Position numbers and translations under genes: made by a program. Positions 36,870 to 45,460 of a DNA stretch of 64,000 bases are shown here, one piece after another. Numbering within the stretch: position 1 is the stretch's first letter; every line of letters starts with the position of its first letter. Source of the stretch: Bacteroidota bacterium (GTDB lineage: Bacteria; Bacteroidota; Bacteroidia; AKYH767-A; OLB10); assembly GCA_016714535.1 (NCBI GenBank), contig JADKDR010000009.1, forward strand, positions 1-64,000, read 5' to 3'. The notes under the pieces are model-generated. The model was given only the letters and a program-made list of their open reading frames with translations, made no database searches and was not told where the DNA came from.

Positions 36870-37468
36870 TGTTCAGGCTTAAATATTTTATCAGTTAAAT
36901 TATAAATCAAGTCATGGTCATGATGAATGAAAACAAAATAAAAGAGAAAGCCAATGGAAGTGCCAAGTGCTGCGCCTGCAAGTATATCGGTAGGGTAGTG
37001 CACACCCAGATATACACGGCTAATGCAATTGAGCATGGAATAGGCAAACAACACGTAATCGAGCCACACCAATTGCTTGCGCCATAGTAAGGCAACAAAA
37101 GTAGCCAGTGCAAATGTGTTGCATGCATGTTGCGAAACAAAACTATACAAGCCACCCTGATAGCCATTTACTATGTGCAGTAAATCCATAAATCCGGTAT
37201 CGTGTGTAGGGCGTAAGCGCATAAAATAATTCTTAAGAAACAAACCACTCTGATCACTTGCCAGAATAAGTAATGGTATTAAAAACAAGGTAGCTATTGC
37301 TTTACGCTTATAGGTTTTGAAAATAAAGAAGATGATAAGGAGGTAAAGTGGAATCCATGTTTTGGCTTGCGAAATGTTCCAAAAAATAAAATCAAGGGTT
37401 GGTGTATTACAACCATTTACAAAAAGCAAAACTGCACGGTCCCACTCAAGAATTTTTTCAAGAATCAT
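36866..37468 (-). CDS. PAP2 superfamily membrane phosphatase
   Basis: A 200-residue membrane phosphatase from ATG 37468, which overlaps the obgE stop as TAATG; the GTG at 37489 lies inside obgE. Active-site motifs are K-x6-RP (KNYFMRLRP), a middle S-x-H reading VSQHACN in place of the common PSGH, and SR-x5-H-x3-D (SRVYLGVHYPTD). It probably dephosphorylates undecaprenyl diphosphate or a phosphatidate at the periplasmic face. Its position between obgE and crcB is conserved only by coupling here; no pathway link is clear. Confidence 0.88.
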   Translation of the reverse strand: MILEKILEWDRAVLLFVNGCNTPTLDFIFWNISQAKTWIPLYLLIIFFIFKTYKRKAIATLFLIPLLILASDQSGLFLKNYFMRLRPTHDTGFMDLLHIVNGYQGGLYSFVSQHACNTFALATFVALLWRKQLVWLDYVLFAYSMLNCISRVYLGVHYPTDILAGAALGTSIGFLFYFVFIHHDHDLIYNLTDKIFKPEQ

Positions 37469-38478
37469 TACCTGGTTATTTGTTGCCACAAAACATCTTT
37501 AAGTTCTTGTAAATTTTGTGTTGCTACCGAAGAAATTAAAACAACCGGAATACTTGTTCCATCGGTTTGCTTATCGCGCGGTACTTCTTTTTTTAATTCC
37601 TTTTGCAATTCAGCATCGAGCATGTCACATTTGGTAATGGCAATTACCCTGCGTTTATGCATCAGTTCGGGATTGTGTAACTTTAATTCGCGCTTCAGTA
37701 TTTTATATTCTTCTTTTAAGCTTTTTGCATCGCATGGAATCATAAAAAGTAAGGTAGAGTTGCGCTCAATATGTTTTAAAAAACGTAACCCCAGGCCTTT
37801 ACCAAGATGAGCATCTTCAATTATACCGGGAATATCGGCCATCACAAATGACCGGTCGTCACGATAGCCTACCAAGCCAAGATTAGGAACTAGGGTTGTA
37901 AACGGATAATCAGCAATTTCGGGTTTGGCATTTGAGAGTGAAGCCAGCAAAGTGCTCTTTCCGGCATTTGGAAAGCCCACCAAACCAACATCTGCCATTA
38001 GTTTAAGTTCAAGAATCTTCCATTCATCGCGGCCCGGCTCTCCAGGCTGCGCATAGCGAGGAGTTTGGCGGGTGGCCGATTTGAAAAAGGCATTGCCTTT
38101 ACCTCCTCGTCCTCCAGGTGTTAAAACAAATTCTTGCCCTTCATGCTCAATTTCTACCAGTAATTCGTTGGTTTCAAAATCGCGGGCTATGGTACCTAAA
38201 GGCACATCAAGAATTTCGTCTTTCCCATCCGAACCGGTCTTGTTAGAGCTGCTGCCATTGGTGCCTTCTTCTGCAATAATGTGTTTGCGGTATTTTAGGT
38301 GTAGCAATGTCCATAGTTGCTTGTTACCCCTTATTATAACATGTCCTCCGCGGCCGCCATCACCACCATCAGGGCCGCCTTTGGCAGTAAGGGCATCCCG
38401 GTGTAAATGTACTGATCCTGCTCCGCCCTTTCCACTGCGGCAGCATATCTTTACATAATCTATAAAATTACTTTCCAT
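37468..38478 (-). CDS. obgE: Obg GTPase
   Basis: A 336-residue GTPase with the glycine-rich Obg fold (1-158: GKGGAGSVHLHRD, GPDGGDGGRGGHV), then G1 GFPNAGKS (168-175), G2 region YPFTTLVPNLG, G3 DIPG and G4 TKCD. It binds the 50S subunit and couples ribosome assembly to GTP/ppGpp. It lacks the extra C-terminal OCT domain, as is usual in Bacteroidota. It is the first gene of a coupled obgE-PAP2-crcB unit. Confidence 0.95.
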   Translation of the reverse strand: MESNFIDYVKICCRSGKGGAGSVHLHRDALTAKGGPDGGDGGRGGHVIIRGNKQLWTLLHLKYRKHIIAEEGTNGSSSNKTGSDGKDEILDVPLGTIARDFETNELLVEIEHEGQEFVLTPGGRGGKGNAFFKSATRQTPRYAQPGEPGRDEWKILELKLMADVGLVGFPNAGKSTLLASLSNAKPEIADYPFTTLVPNLGLVGYRDDRSFVMADIPGIIEDAHLGKGLGLRFLKHIERNSTLLFMIPCDAKSLKEEYKILKRELKLHNPELMHKRRVIAITKCDMLDAELQKELKKEVPRDKQTDGTSIPVVLISSVATQNLQELKDVLWQQITR

Positions 38479-38491
38479 ATGTTGTTAGGCG

Positions 38492-38499
38492 CAAAAGTA
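38492..38499 (-). promoter_or_regulatory. Promoter -7 element, obgE unit
   Basis: TACTTTTG on the minus strand followed by CGCCTAAC. It lies only 13 bases before the obgE ATG at 38478, so the leader is very short. Confidence 0.65.
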
Positions 38500-38524
38500 C
38501 TGTATTTATTGGGTTACTGCGTCT

Positions 38525-39556
38525 TTATCTGCTTACAAGCGATTTGGAGATGGTACCTACTATCGAAGGACCTTGATAAACATAGCCAGTATATAATTGT
38601 ATTAAATCAGCTCCAACATCAAGTTTCTCTTTTGCATCATAGGCTGTAAATATTCCTCCAACACCAATAATACAAAATTGCGAACTACAATTTTTTCGCA
38701 AATGTTTGATGACCTCGGTACTGCGTTTGCGCACCGGTGCCCCGCTCAATCCTCCGGTTTGCCCGGTTAATATTGAGGGTGAACTTAACCCTTCGCGACT
38801 CACAGTTGTATTGGTTGCAACAATGCCTGATAGTTTTGTCTGGTGGGAAATGTCTATTATTTCGTCCAACTGCGAATACTCCATATCTGGAGCAATTTTT
38901 AGAAGGATGGGTTTCGGATTAGCAAGTTCTTGATTGGCGGCCTGCAAGGTGATTAATAAATTACTAAGTGGTTCGCGGTCTTGTAAAGTGCGCAATCCCG
39001 GTGTATTGGGTGATGATACATTTACAACAAAGTAATCGGCTACCGGATGTAGTAATTTTAGACATGTAAGATAATCGTCCGATGCATTTTCATTTGGTGT
39101 CAGTTTGTTTTTTCCAATATTAACTCCAATGATGTTACCCGGTTTTTTTTGTTTTAATCGTTCCAATACTTTATGAGCGCCATCATTATTAAAACCCATA
39201 CGGTTTATGAGTGCCTCATCTTTGGGCAACCTGAATAATCTTGGTTTATCATTGCCTGCTTGTGCCTTAGGTGTAACGGTTCCTACTTCCACGAATCCAA
39301 AACCCATATCATGAAACACATCGTACAAAATAGCATTTTTATCAAGACCGGCTGCCAACCCAACAGGACCGGGAAAGGTTATGCCCATGCACTTTCGCTC
39401 CAGGCCTGGATGTTTGTATCCGTATAATAATTTTAGTAAGTCAGAACCTCCGGGAATGTTGTTTATTATTCGCAAGGCAGCAAACGTAATATGGTGAGCC
39501 GTTTCTGCATCTAAGGTAAATAAAAGAGGTTTAAAAATGTGTTGGTACAACATCAA
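38525..39556 (-). CDS. pyrD: Dihydroorotate dehydrogenase (quinone), class 2
   Basis: A 343-residue class 2 enzyme. It has the N-terminal membrane-associating helix region (FKPLLFTLDAETAHHITFAAL), GLAAGLDKN, FVEVGTVTPKAQ and NRMGFNN, the catalytic Ser in NVSSPNTPGLR, and FMN-binding ends IGVGGIFTAYDA and LIQLYTGYVYQGP. It oxidises dihydroorotate to orotate with quinone at the inner membrane in pyrimidine synthesis. It is transcribed away from mntR; the obgE start lies 47 bases downstream. Confidence 0.94.
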   Translation of the reverse strand: MMLYQHIFKPLLFTLDAETAHHITFAALRIINNIPGGSDLLKLLYGYKHPGLERKCMGITFPGPVGLAAGLDKNAILYDVFHDMGFGFVEVGTVTPKAQAGNDKPRLFRLPKDEALINRMGFNNDGAHKVLERLKQKKPGNIIGVNIGKNKLTPNENASDDYLTCLKLLHPVADYFVVNVSSPNTPGLRTLQDREPLSNLLITLQAANQELANPKPILLKIAPDMEYSQLDEIIDISHQTKLSGIVATNTTVSREGLSSPSILTGQTGGLSGAPVRKRSTEVIKHLRKNCSSQFCIIGVGGIFTAYDAKEKLDVGADLIQLYTGYVYQGPSIVGTISKSLVSR

Positions 39557-39624
39557 ATAAAAATTTGAAAAGGCAATATTACATTAATTTAGTAAAGCGA
39601 GTGGCTGCGGCTGTTTAAAAAATA

Positions 39625-39638
39625 TTAGGCGCGCCTAA
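39625..39638. promoter_or_regulatory. MntR/DtxR-type operator palindrome
   Basis: TTAGGCGCGCCTAA is a perfect 14-base palindrome. Its half-sites TTAGG/CCTAA match the half-sites of DtxR-family boxes. It lies 10 bases before the -7 element of mntR, over the -33 region, which suits autorepression by the metal-bound regulator and control of the downstream NRAMP gene. Confidence 0.65.
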
Positions 39639-39647
39639 AAATAATAT

Positions 39648-39655
39648 TACTTTTG
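39648..39655 (+). promoter_or_regulatory. Promoter -7 element, mntR-NRAMP operon
   Basis: TACTTTTG followed by CCTC, 18 bases before the ATG at 39674. Confidence 0.65.
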
Positions 39656-39673
39656 CCTCAAAATTAATTTAGG

Positions 39674-40339
39674 ATGTATAAAAGCCAGTCAGTAGAAAAC
39701 TACCTAAAGGCTATAGGAAAGCTTAGTAATTATGGAGAAAGTCCGGTACTGACCAATGCAATTGCTTCGGAAATGAATACCAAAGCAGCATCAGTTACCG
39801 AAATGCTAAAAAAACTAGCCGACAAAAAACTTATTAAGCACAAACCATATTATGGTGTGAGCCTCACAGTTTTAGGTATGCAACAAGCCATGCAGGTAAT
39901 ACGCAGACACCGCTTATGGGAGCTATTCCTTGTGCAAACGCTGCATTTTAAATGGAACGAAGTGCACGAAATAGCTGAGCAACTGGAACATGTGCAATCA
40001 GAAGAACTTGTAAGTCGAATAGATTCATTTCTTGAGCATCCTGAATTTGACCCCCATGGCGACCCTATACCTGATGCAAAAGGAAAAATTCCTAAGCGCA
40101 ACGTTATCGAACTATCGAGCATTGCAGTGAATAAGGAAGTAGAATTGAAAGCAGTAACCAATCACACCGACTTGTTCTTCCAACATCTCGAAAACATGGG
40201 ATTAAAAATTGGATCAACCTTAAAAATTATTTCTAAAAGCGATTTTGATAATTCGCTAAAAGTAAAAACACGCCAACATGCAGAAGTATTTATTACGCAT
40301 GAAGTTGCAAGGCATTTATTAATGAAAATAAAAATATAA
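39674..40339 (+). CDS. mntR: Metal-dependent transcriptional repressor, DtxR/MntR family
   Basis: A 221-residue DtxR-family regulator. The winged helix covers about 1-60 (SVENYLKAIGKL...TKAASVTEMLKKLADKKLI). The dimerisation/metal domain follows, with metal ligands in EVHEIAEQLEHVQ (Glu, His) and a conserved DPHGDPIP. A C-terminal FeoA/SH3-like domain covers about 150-221. It senses Mn2+ or Fe2+ and represses uptake genes. The NRAMP gene begins four bases after its stop, which strongly supports a role in manganese or iron uptake. Confidence 0.9.
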   Translation: MYKSQSVENYLKAIGKLSNYGESPVLTNAIASEMNTKAASVTEMLKKLADKKLIKHKPYYGVSLTVLGMQQAMQVIRRHRLWELFLVQTLHFKWNEVHEIAEQLEHVQSEELVSRIDSFLEHPEFDPHGDPIPDAKGKIPKRNVIELSSIAVNKEVELKAVTNHTDLFFQHLENMGLKIGSTLKIISKSDFDNSLKVKTRQHAEVFITHEVARHLLMKIKI

Positions 40340-40343
40340 ACCA

Positions 40344-42227
40344 ATGGAGAATTCTAAAAATATCACTTCATCGCTTTCGGAAGTTAATGCAACCGTAGAG
40401 ACACGACTTCAGGGAAGTTATTTTAAACGCCTTTTCGCGTTTATGGGCCCAGCCTATCTGGTTAGTGTTGGCTATATGGATCCCGGTAATTGGGCCACCG
40501 ACCTTGCCGGTGGCAGCAGATATGGCTATGCATTGGTTTGGGTGTTGCTAATGTCAAACCTAATGGCCTTGCTGTTGCAAAGTTTTAGCGCTCGCTTGGG
40601 AATAGTGCGTAACAGAGACTTAGCACAGGCTTCGCGGGAATTTTACCATCCTGCTATCAACATGTTTTTATATGTGTTGGCAGAAATAGCTATTGCAGCA
40701 TGCGACCTTGCCGAAGTGCTCGGAATGGCCATTGGTTTACAACTCCTGTTTGGCCTTCCTCTCAATTATGGCATTTTGATTTGTGTACTCGATACCTTTC
40801 TCTTGCTTTTTTTGCTAAACTATGGTATGCGTAAAATGGAAGCCTTCATACTTGCTCTGGTTGCATTAATTGGTGGCGCTTTTTTTATAGAGTTGTTGAT
40901 GGCACAACCTTCCCTTGCTGCTATATCCACCGGATTTATACCATCACTACCTGATGACGAAGCACTTTACATTGCCATAGGAATAATAGGCGCCACGGTT
41001 ATGCCACACAACTTGTACCTGCATTCGTCACTTGTACAAACACGTAGAATAGATCGTTCGTCATCTGGAATTAAAAAGGCAATAAAATTTAATTTTATTG
41101 ATTCGGCCATTGCCCTCAATCTTGCCTTTTTTGTTAATGCTGCTATCTTAATATTAGCAGGCACTGTTTTTTATAATAATGGCTTGTTTGAAGTTGCTGA
41201 AATTCAGGATGCTTATAAATTGCTTTCGCCAATGCTTGGTACTAAGTGGGCATCCATTCTTTTTGCGCTTGCATTAATTGCGGCAGGACAAAGCTCTACT
41301 ATTACCGGTACGCTGGCTGGACAAATTGTTATGGAAGGTTATCTCAACCTACGTATACAGCCTTGGATACGCAGAATAATTACCCGCACACTGGCAGTAG
41401 TTCCGGCTCTTATAGTAATTAATATTATGGGCGAAGGGGCTACAGGTAAGATGCTCATATTTAGCCAGGTGGTGCTTAGTCTGCAATTGGGTTTTGCGAT
41501 TGTTCCACTTATACATTTTGTAAGTGATGCTAATACTATGAAGGAATTTGCGATAAAGCCGCTTTTAAAAATTCTGGGTTGGACATCGGCCATCATTATT
41601 ATTGTACTTAATATCAGATTAGTTGTTCAGCAACTTACTGAATGGGAGGAAAGCGCAGGTTCAATGATTTGGATGGTTTATTCGGCTTATGCCATAGCAT
41701 TACTTGCATTTGGTGTATTGGCATACATAACTGTTAAACCCTTTATAGTGAAACTGAAAGAAAGAGAACCTTATATACCGCATCGCGATGCAGGGTCGAT
41801 GCCAAAGGTGTTGCCCTCGCATTACAGCCGTATTGCTGTTGCACTTGACTTTTCGAAAAGTGACAGTAAAACTGTATCGCATGCACTTTCGATTGGTGGT
41901 AAACAGGCAGAGTATATTCTTATTCATTCTGTTGAAACGGTTGGTGCTATGTTTTTTGGTAAAGATACCGGAGACTACGAATCTTCTTCGGATAATAAGA
42001 TATTAGATACCTATATAGAACATCTAAGTAAGCAGGGATATCGTGTTTCCAAAGCCATTGCCTATGGAAATCCTAAAACGGAAATTCCCGCGGCTGTTAA
42101 AATATATCATGCCGATTTGCTTGTGCTAGGTTCACACGGACATAAAGGAATTAAAGACTTAATTTTTGGTACTACGGTTGATGCGGTTAGACATCGTGTA
42201 AAAGTGCCTGTATTCGTTATACAATAA
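40344..42227 (+). CDS. NRAMP divalent metal transporter fused to a universal stress protein domain
   Basis: A 627-residue fusion. Residues to about 480 are an NRAMP transporter with the DPGN metal site (SVGYMDPGNWATDLAGGS), MPHNLYLHSSLVQTRR in helix 6, and a GQSSTITGTLAGQ segment; it imports Mn2+ or Fe2+ with protons. From about 495 to the end is a UspA domain (YSRIAVALDFSKSD...LLVLGSHGHKGIKD-IFGTTVDAV) with the Gly-rich nucleotide-binding loop, so ATP or another nucleotide may regulate transport from the cytoplasmic side. It is cotranscribed with mntR. Confidence 0.92.
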   Translation: MENSKNITSSLSEVNATVETRLQGSYFKRLFAFMGPAYLVSVGYMDPGNWATDLAGGSRYGYALVWVLLMSNLMALLLQSFSARLGIVRNRDLAQASREFYHPAINMFLYVLAEIAIAACDLAEVLGMAIGLQLLFGLPLNYGILICVLDTFLLLFLLNYGMRKMEAFILALVALIGGAFFIELLMAQPSLAAISTGFIPSLPDDEALYIAIGIIGATVMPHNLYLHSSLVQTRRIDRSSSGIKKAIKFNFIDSAIALNLAFFVNAAILILAGTVFYNNGLFEVAEIQDAYKLLSPMLGTKWASILFALALIAAGQSSTITGTLAGQIVMEGYLNLRIQPWIRRIITRTLAVVPALIVINIMGEGATGKMLIFSQVVLSLQLGFAIVPLIHFVSDANTMKEFAIKPLLKILGWTSAIIIIVLNIRLVVQQLTEWEESAGSMIWMVYSAYAIALLAFGVLAYITVKPFIVKLKEREPYIPHRDAGSMPKVLPSHYSRIAVALDFSKSDSKTVSHALSIGGKQAEYILIHSVETVGAMFFGKDTGDYESSSDNKILDTYIEHLSKQGYRVSKAIAYGNPKTEIPAAVKIYHADLLVLGSHGHKGIKDLIFGTTVDAVRHRVKVPVFVIQ

Positions 42228-42323
42228 TCTTTCGAATCCTTAGTAATAATAAATTTCAAATTTACCTTGACAAGGGTGATTCATTATTGTACTATTGTGC
42301 ATACCTAATAATTAAAAAATAAT

Positions 42324-44096
42324 ATGATGATTAAAAAATTAACCTTCCTTGCTGTGGCAATTGGAATTGCTATGAATGCACAAGCACAATGGTCGCTTAA
42401 TGGAAATGCCGGAACTAACTCAGCCACAAACTATGTAGGAACCAGCGACAATGTGGCTTTTAAGATTAAGACCAATGGTACAACACGCATATTTGTTCAA
42501 AATAATGGACGTGTAGCTTTAGGAACAACGGCCGCAGGGTATGCGTTTGATGTTAAAACAGGGAGCATCAATACCGATTCGATGTACCGAATTAAGGGAA
42601 CGCGAATTTTATATTCAACCAACAACTCAAATTTAGCTGTGGGTAATGCAGGTACCTTAAATATGACGGGAGTAGGAAATACGTTAGTTGGCGAAGGTGC
42701 TGGTACCAGCATTACCTCCGCAACTAATAACACCTTTGTAGGGCGCAGTGTGGGCGGTATATGCACCTCCAATAACAATACCGTAATGGGCCGTAGTGCA
42801 GCCTATACGTTAAGCACCGGAATCAATAATTGTTACTTTGGAATGAACTCGGGCTACAATGCCAACACCGGTAGTTCAAATGTTGGCATAGGAGCATTCA
42901 CGTTATACTTTAATTCTGGCAGATCAGGCTTGGTGGCCATTGGCGACTCTGCTTTGTATAATAACAGTCAGGGTAGTGTGCAATCGTATGAAGCAACTCA
43001 AAATACTGCTGTGGGCAATAAAGCGCTTTTGTCAAATGGAAGTGGGTTCAATAATACCGCTGTTGGATTTCAAGCAATGCGTAATAATATCACCGGTCAT
43101 TCTAATACTGCCGTTGGTCTTGTAGCATTATCAGGATGTACCTCCGGTTTTTATAATACAGTTTCCGGCTACTCTGCTTTTCAATCACTCACTACCGGCA
43201 GTCGCAATGTTTCGCTCGGGTATTTTACAGGAATTTCCATAATTACCGGAACCAACAATAGTTATGTTGGTACGTATGCAACAGGTAGTTTTAGCAGTAT
43301 CACCAACAGCTCAGCAATTGGATACGATGCTTATGTAGATGCCTCTAATAAAGTAAGAATTGGAAATACTTCGGTTAGCTCTATTGGCGGTCAGGTTGGA
43401 TGGACCAATTTTTCGGATGCGCGAATAAAAAATAATATCGTACAAAATGTACCCGGACTAGAGTTTGTAAATTTACTTCGTCCTGTTACCTATCATTATG
43501 ATGTTAAAAAAGAAGAGGCATTGTTGAATAAGGAAATTAATGAAGAGTTTGAAGGCAAATATGATATCGAAAAAATTCAGTTTACAGGTTTTCTAGCTCA
43601 GGAAGTAGAAGCTGCAGCCCGTCAGGTAAATTATGACTTCAGTGGTCTGGATAACACCGGCAAAATAATGGGACTGCGCTATAGCGACTTTGTAGCTCCT
43701 CTGGTTAAGTCGGTTCAGGAATTGCATACTCAGAATCAGGAACTAAAAAATATGGTAAGCGATCAGCAAAAGCAAATTAATGAATTAAAAAATCTCGTTT
43801 TAAAATCGCAGGGCATCGAAACAGGAACATTAAATGAAAGCTTCCTGATGCAGAACGAACCCAATCCTTTTGCGGCAACTACAAATATAAATTATTCCAT
43901 CCCGAATGAATGCACTAGTGCAATGCTGTTGATACAGTCGGGCACAGGAAGCGATGTTAAAAGGATTGCATTATCACAAAAGGGTAGGGGACTAGTAATA
44001 ATAGACGGAGCAAATTTTGCTGCCGGGCAATATTTTTATTCGTTGATTGTTGATGGTAAGAGTATTGAAAAAAAGAGTTTTACTGTTTCAAAATAG
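42324..44096 (+). CDS. Secreted protein with head-like repeats, S74-type chaperone domain and T9SS-like tail
   Basis: A 590-residue protein with a signal peptide (MMIKKLTFLAVAIGIAMNAQAQ). About residues 95-340 hold repeats of the form NTAVGxxAL / NxxVG, resembling trimeric autotransporter head repeats. An intramolecular chaperone (peptidase S74) domain follows at about 365-470 (FSDARIKNNI...YHYD...FLAQEVE), then a coiled coil and a C-terminal sorting-like region (NEPNPFAATTNINYSIP to KKSFTVSK). It is likely a trimeric surface fibre exported by T9SS. The S74 domain may self-cleave. Confidence 0.82.
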   Translation: MMIKKLTFLAVAIGIAMNAQAQWSLNGNAGTNSATNYVGTSDNVAFKIKTNGTTRIFVQNNGRVALGTTAAGYAFDVKTGSINTDSMYRIKGTRILYSTNNSNLAVGNAGTLNMTGVGNTLVGEGAGTSITSATNNTFVGRSVGGICTSNNNTVMGRSAAYTLSTGINNCYFGMNSGYNANTGSSNVGIGAFTLYFNSGRSGLVAIGDSALYNNSQGSVQSYEATQNTAVGNKALLSNGSGFNNTAVGFQAMRNNITGHSNTAVGLVALSGCTSGFYNTVSGYSAFQSLTTGSRNVSLGYFTGISIITGTNNSYVGTYATGSFSSITNSSAIGYDAYVDASNKVRIGNTSVSSIGGQVGWTNFSDARIKNNIVQNVPGLEFVNLLRPVTYHYDVKKEEALLNKEINEEFEGKYDIEKIQFTGFLAQEVEAAARQVNYDFSGLDNTGKIMGLRYSDFVAPLVKSVQELHTQNQELKNMVSDQQKQINELKNLVLKSQGIETGTLNESFLMQNEPNPFAATTNINYSIPNECTSAMLLIQSGTGSDVKRIALSQKGRGLVIIDGANFAAGQYFYSLIVDGKSIEKKSFTVSK

Positions 44097-44123
44097 TTTG
44101 TTAACTAATTAATGAAAAGAAAG

Positions 44124-44156
44124 GCCGCAATGATTAATTATTGCGGCTTTGTTTTT
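44124..44156 (+). terminator. Rho-independent terminator
   Basis: Stem GCCGCAAT / ATTGCGGC (44124-44131 with 44140-44147) and the tail TTTGTTTTTT, 27 bases after the S74 protein gene. Confidence 0.88.
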
Positions 44157-44250
44157 TGAAGCAGCTTTTTTTAGCGAATTTAAAATTTTGTATCGGAAAG
44201 TGATTTGTTTAATTAGTTTTTGATGTATTGTATCGGTAACAATATACGTA

Positions 44251-45447
44251 CTACAAATTTTTTTGTATGGTCAACTCTTGAATAGCAAGATAAGTCATCA
44301 GGCCAACTCCGACTTTCAATGCATCTTCGTCAATATCAAATGTGCTGGTATGAACCGAAGAAGTTATTCCTCTGACTTCGTTGCGTGTACCCAATCTATA
44401 AAAGCAACCTTCGGCTACTTGTGTATAATAGGCAAAGTCTTCGGCAGCCATCCAAATGTCAAGATCAAGCACATTTTCCTTTCCCAGATAATTTTCAGCA
44501 TGAGCGCGCGCGCGTGCCGTTAGCTGCGGATTATTGTATAGTGCCGGATAGCCTTTTCGAATTTCAATTTCAGCTTTACCGCCCATACTTTCGCAAATAC
44601 CAATTAGCAATTTTTCAAGCTTTACATGCATTTGATTGCGCCACTGCTCATCAAGCGTGCGAAAGGTGCCCTCTATGTAAACCTCGTCAGGTATAACATT
44701 GGTTGCGCCATTAGCAATTACTTTTCCAAAGCTTAAAACACTAGGCATGGTTGGATTAGCAGCACGACTTACCAATTGCTGTGCAGCAACAATAAAATGA
44801 GAAGTAATTAACACCGGGTCAATATTCAAATGGGGCATTGCCCCATGTCCACCTTTCCCTTTAATTTTAATATAGAGTTCATCGGTACTAGCCATATAGA
44901 TACCGCTGCGAAATCCAACTTTACCAACATCTATCAAAGGCATTACATGTTGTCCTATTATTCCTGATGGCGAGGGATTTTGAAGCACACCTTCCTTTAT
45001 CATCATGGAAGCGCCTCCCGGTAGTTTTTCTTCGGCAGGTTGAAAAATGCACTTTATACTGCCTTCGAAATTATCTTTCAATTCATTCAGAATTTTTGCT
45101 GCACCAAGTAAGCAACTGGTATGCACATCGTGACCACAGGCATGCATTACGCCTGCATGTAGAGATTTATAAGGCACATCATTGGTTTCTTGTATAGGCA
45201 ATGCATCCATATCGCCACGCAATGCTATCACCTTCGACTCTGGTTTTTTTCCCTCTATTAGTGCTACTATACCTGTATTCGCTATGCGCTCAAATTTTGT
45301 GATACCAATTTCTTGCAATTTTTCTTCAATAAATTTGGCCGTCTTGTGTTCGCTATACGATAATTCGGGATGCGCATGCAAATGCCTTCGGTTTGCACGG
45401 GTTTCTTCAAAGTACTTTTCAGTAAGCGATTTTATTTTATCTATCAT
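44251..45447 (-). CDS. M20 family amidohydrolase (N-acyl amino acid or hippurate hydrolase type)
   Basis: A 398-residue M20D peptidase/amidohydrolase. It has the start RRHLHAHPELSYSEHKTA, the metal site ALRGDMDALPIQE, the HACGHDVHT block with metal-binding Cys and His, catalytic Glu in PAEEKLPGGA, and GIIGQHVMP. The dimerisation lid is in the middle (KGKGGHGAMPH) and MAAEDFAYYT near the end. It removes acyl groups from amino acids or related amides in the cytoplasm; the substrate is not predictable. It is 13 bases downstream of the secreted protein gene. Confidence 0.92.
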   Translation of the reverse strand: MIDKIKSLTEKYFEETRANRRHLHAHPELSYSEHKTAKFIEEKLQEIGITKFERIANTGIVALIEGKKPESKVIALRGDMDALPIQETNDVPYKSLHAGVMHACGHDVHTSCLLGAAKILNELKDNFEGSIKCIFQPAEEKLPGGASMMIKEGVLQNPSPSGIIGQHVMPLIDVGKVGFRSGIYMASTDELYIKIKGKGGHGAMPHLNIDPVLITSHFIVAAQQLVSRAANPTMPSVLSFGKVIANGATNVIPDEVYIEGTFRTLDEQWRNQMHVKLEKLLIGICESMGGKAEIEIRKGYPALYNNPQLTARARAHAENYLGKENVLDLDIWMAAEDFAYYTQVAEGCFYRLGTRNEVRGITSSVHTSTFDIDEDALKVGVGLMTYLAIQELTIQKNL

Positions 45448-45460
45448 CAGAAAATTTAGT

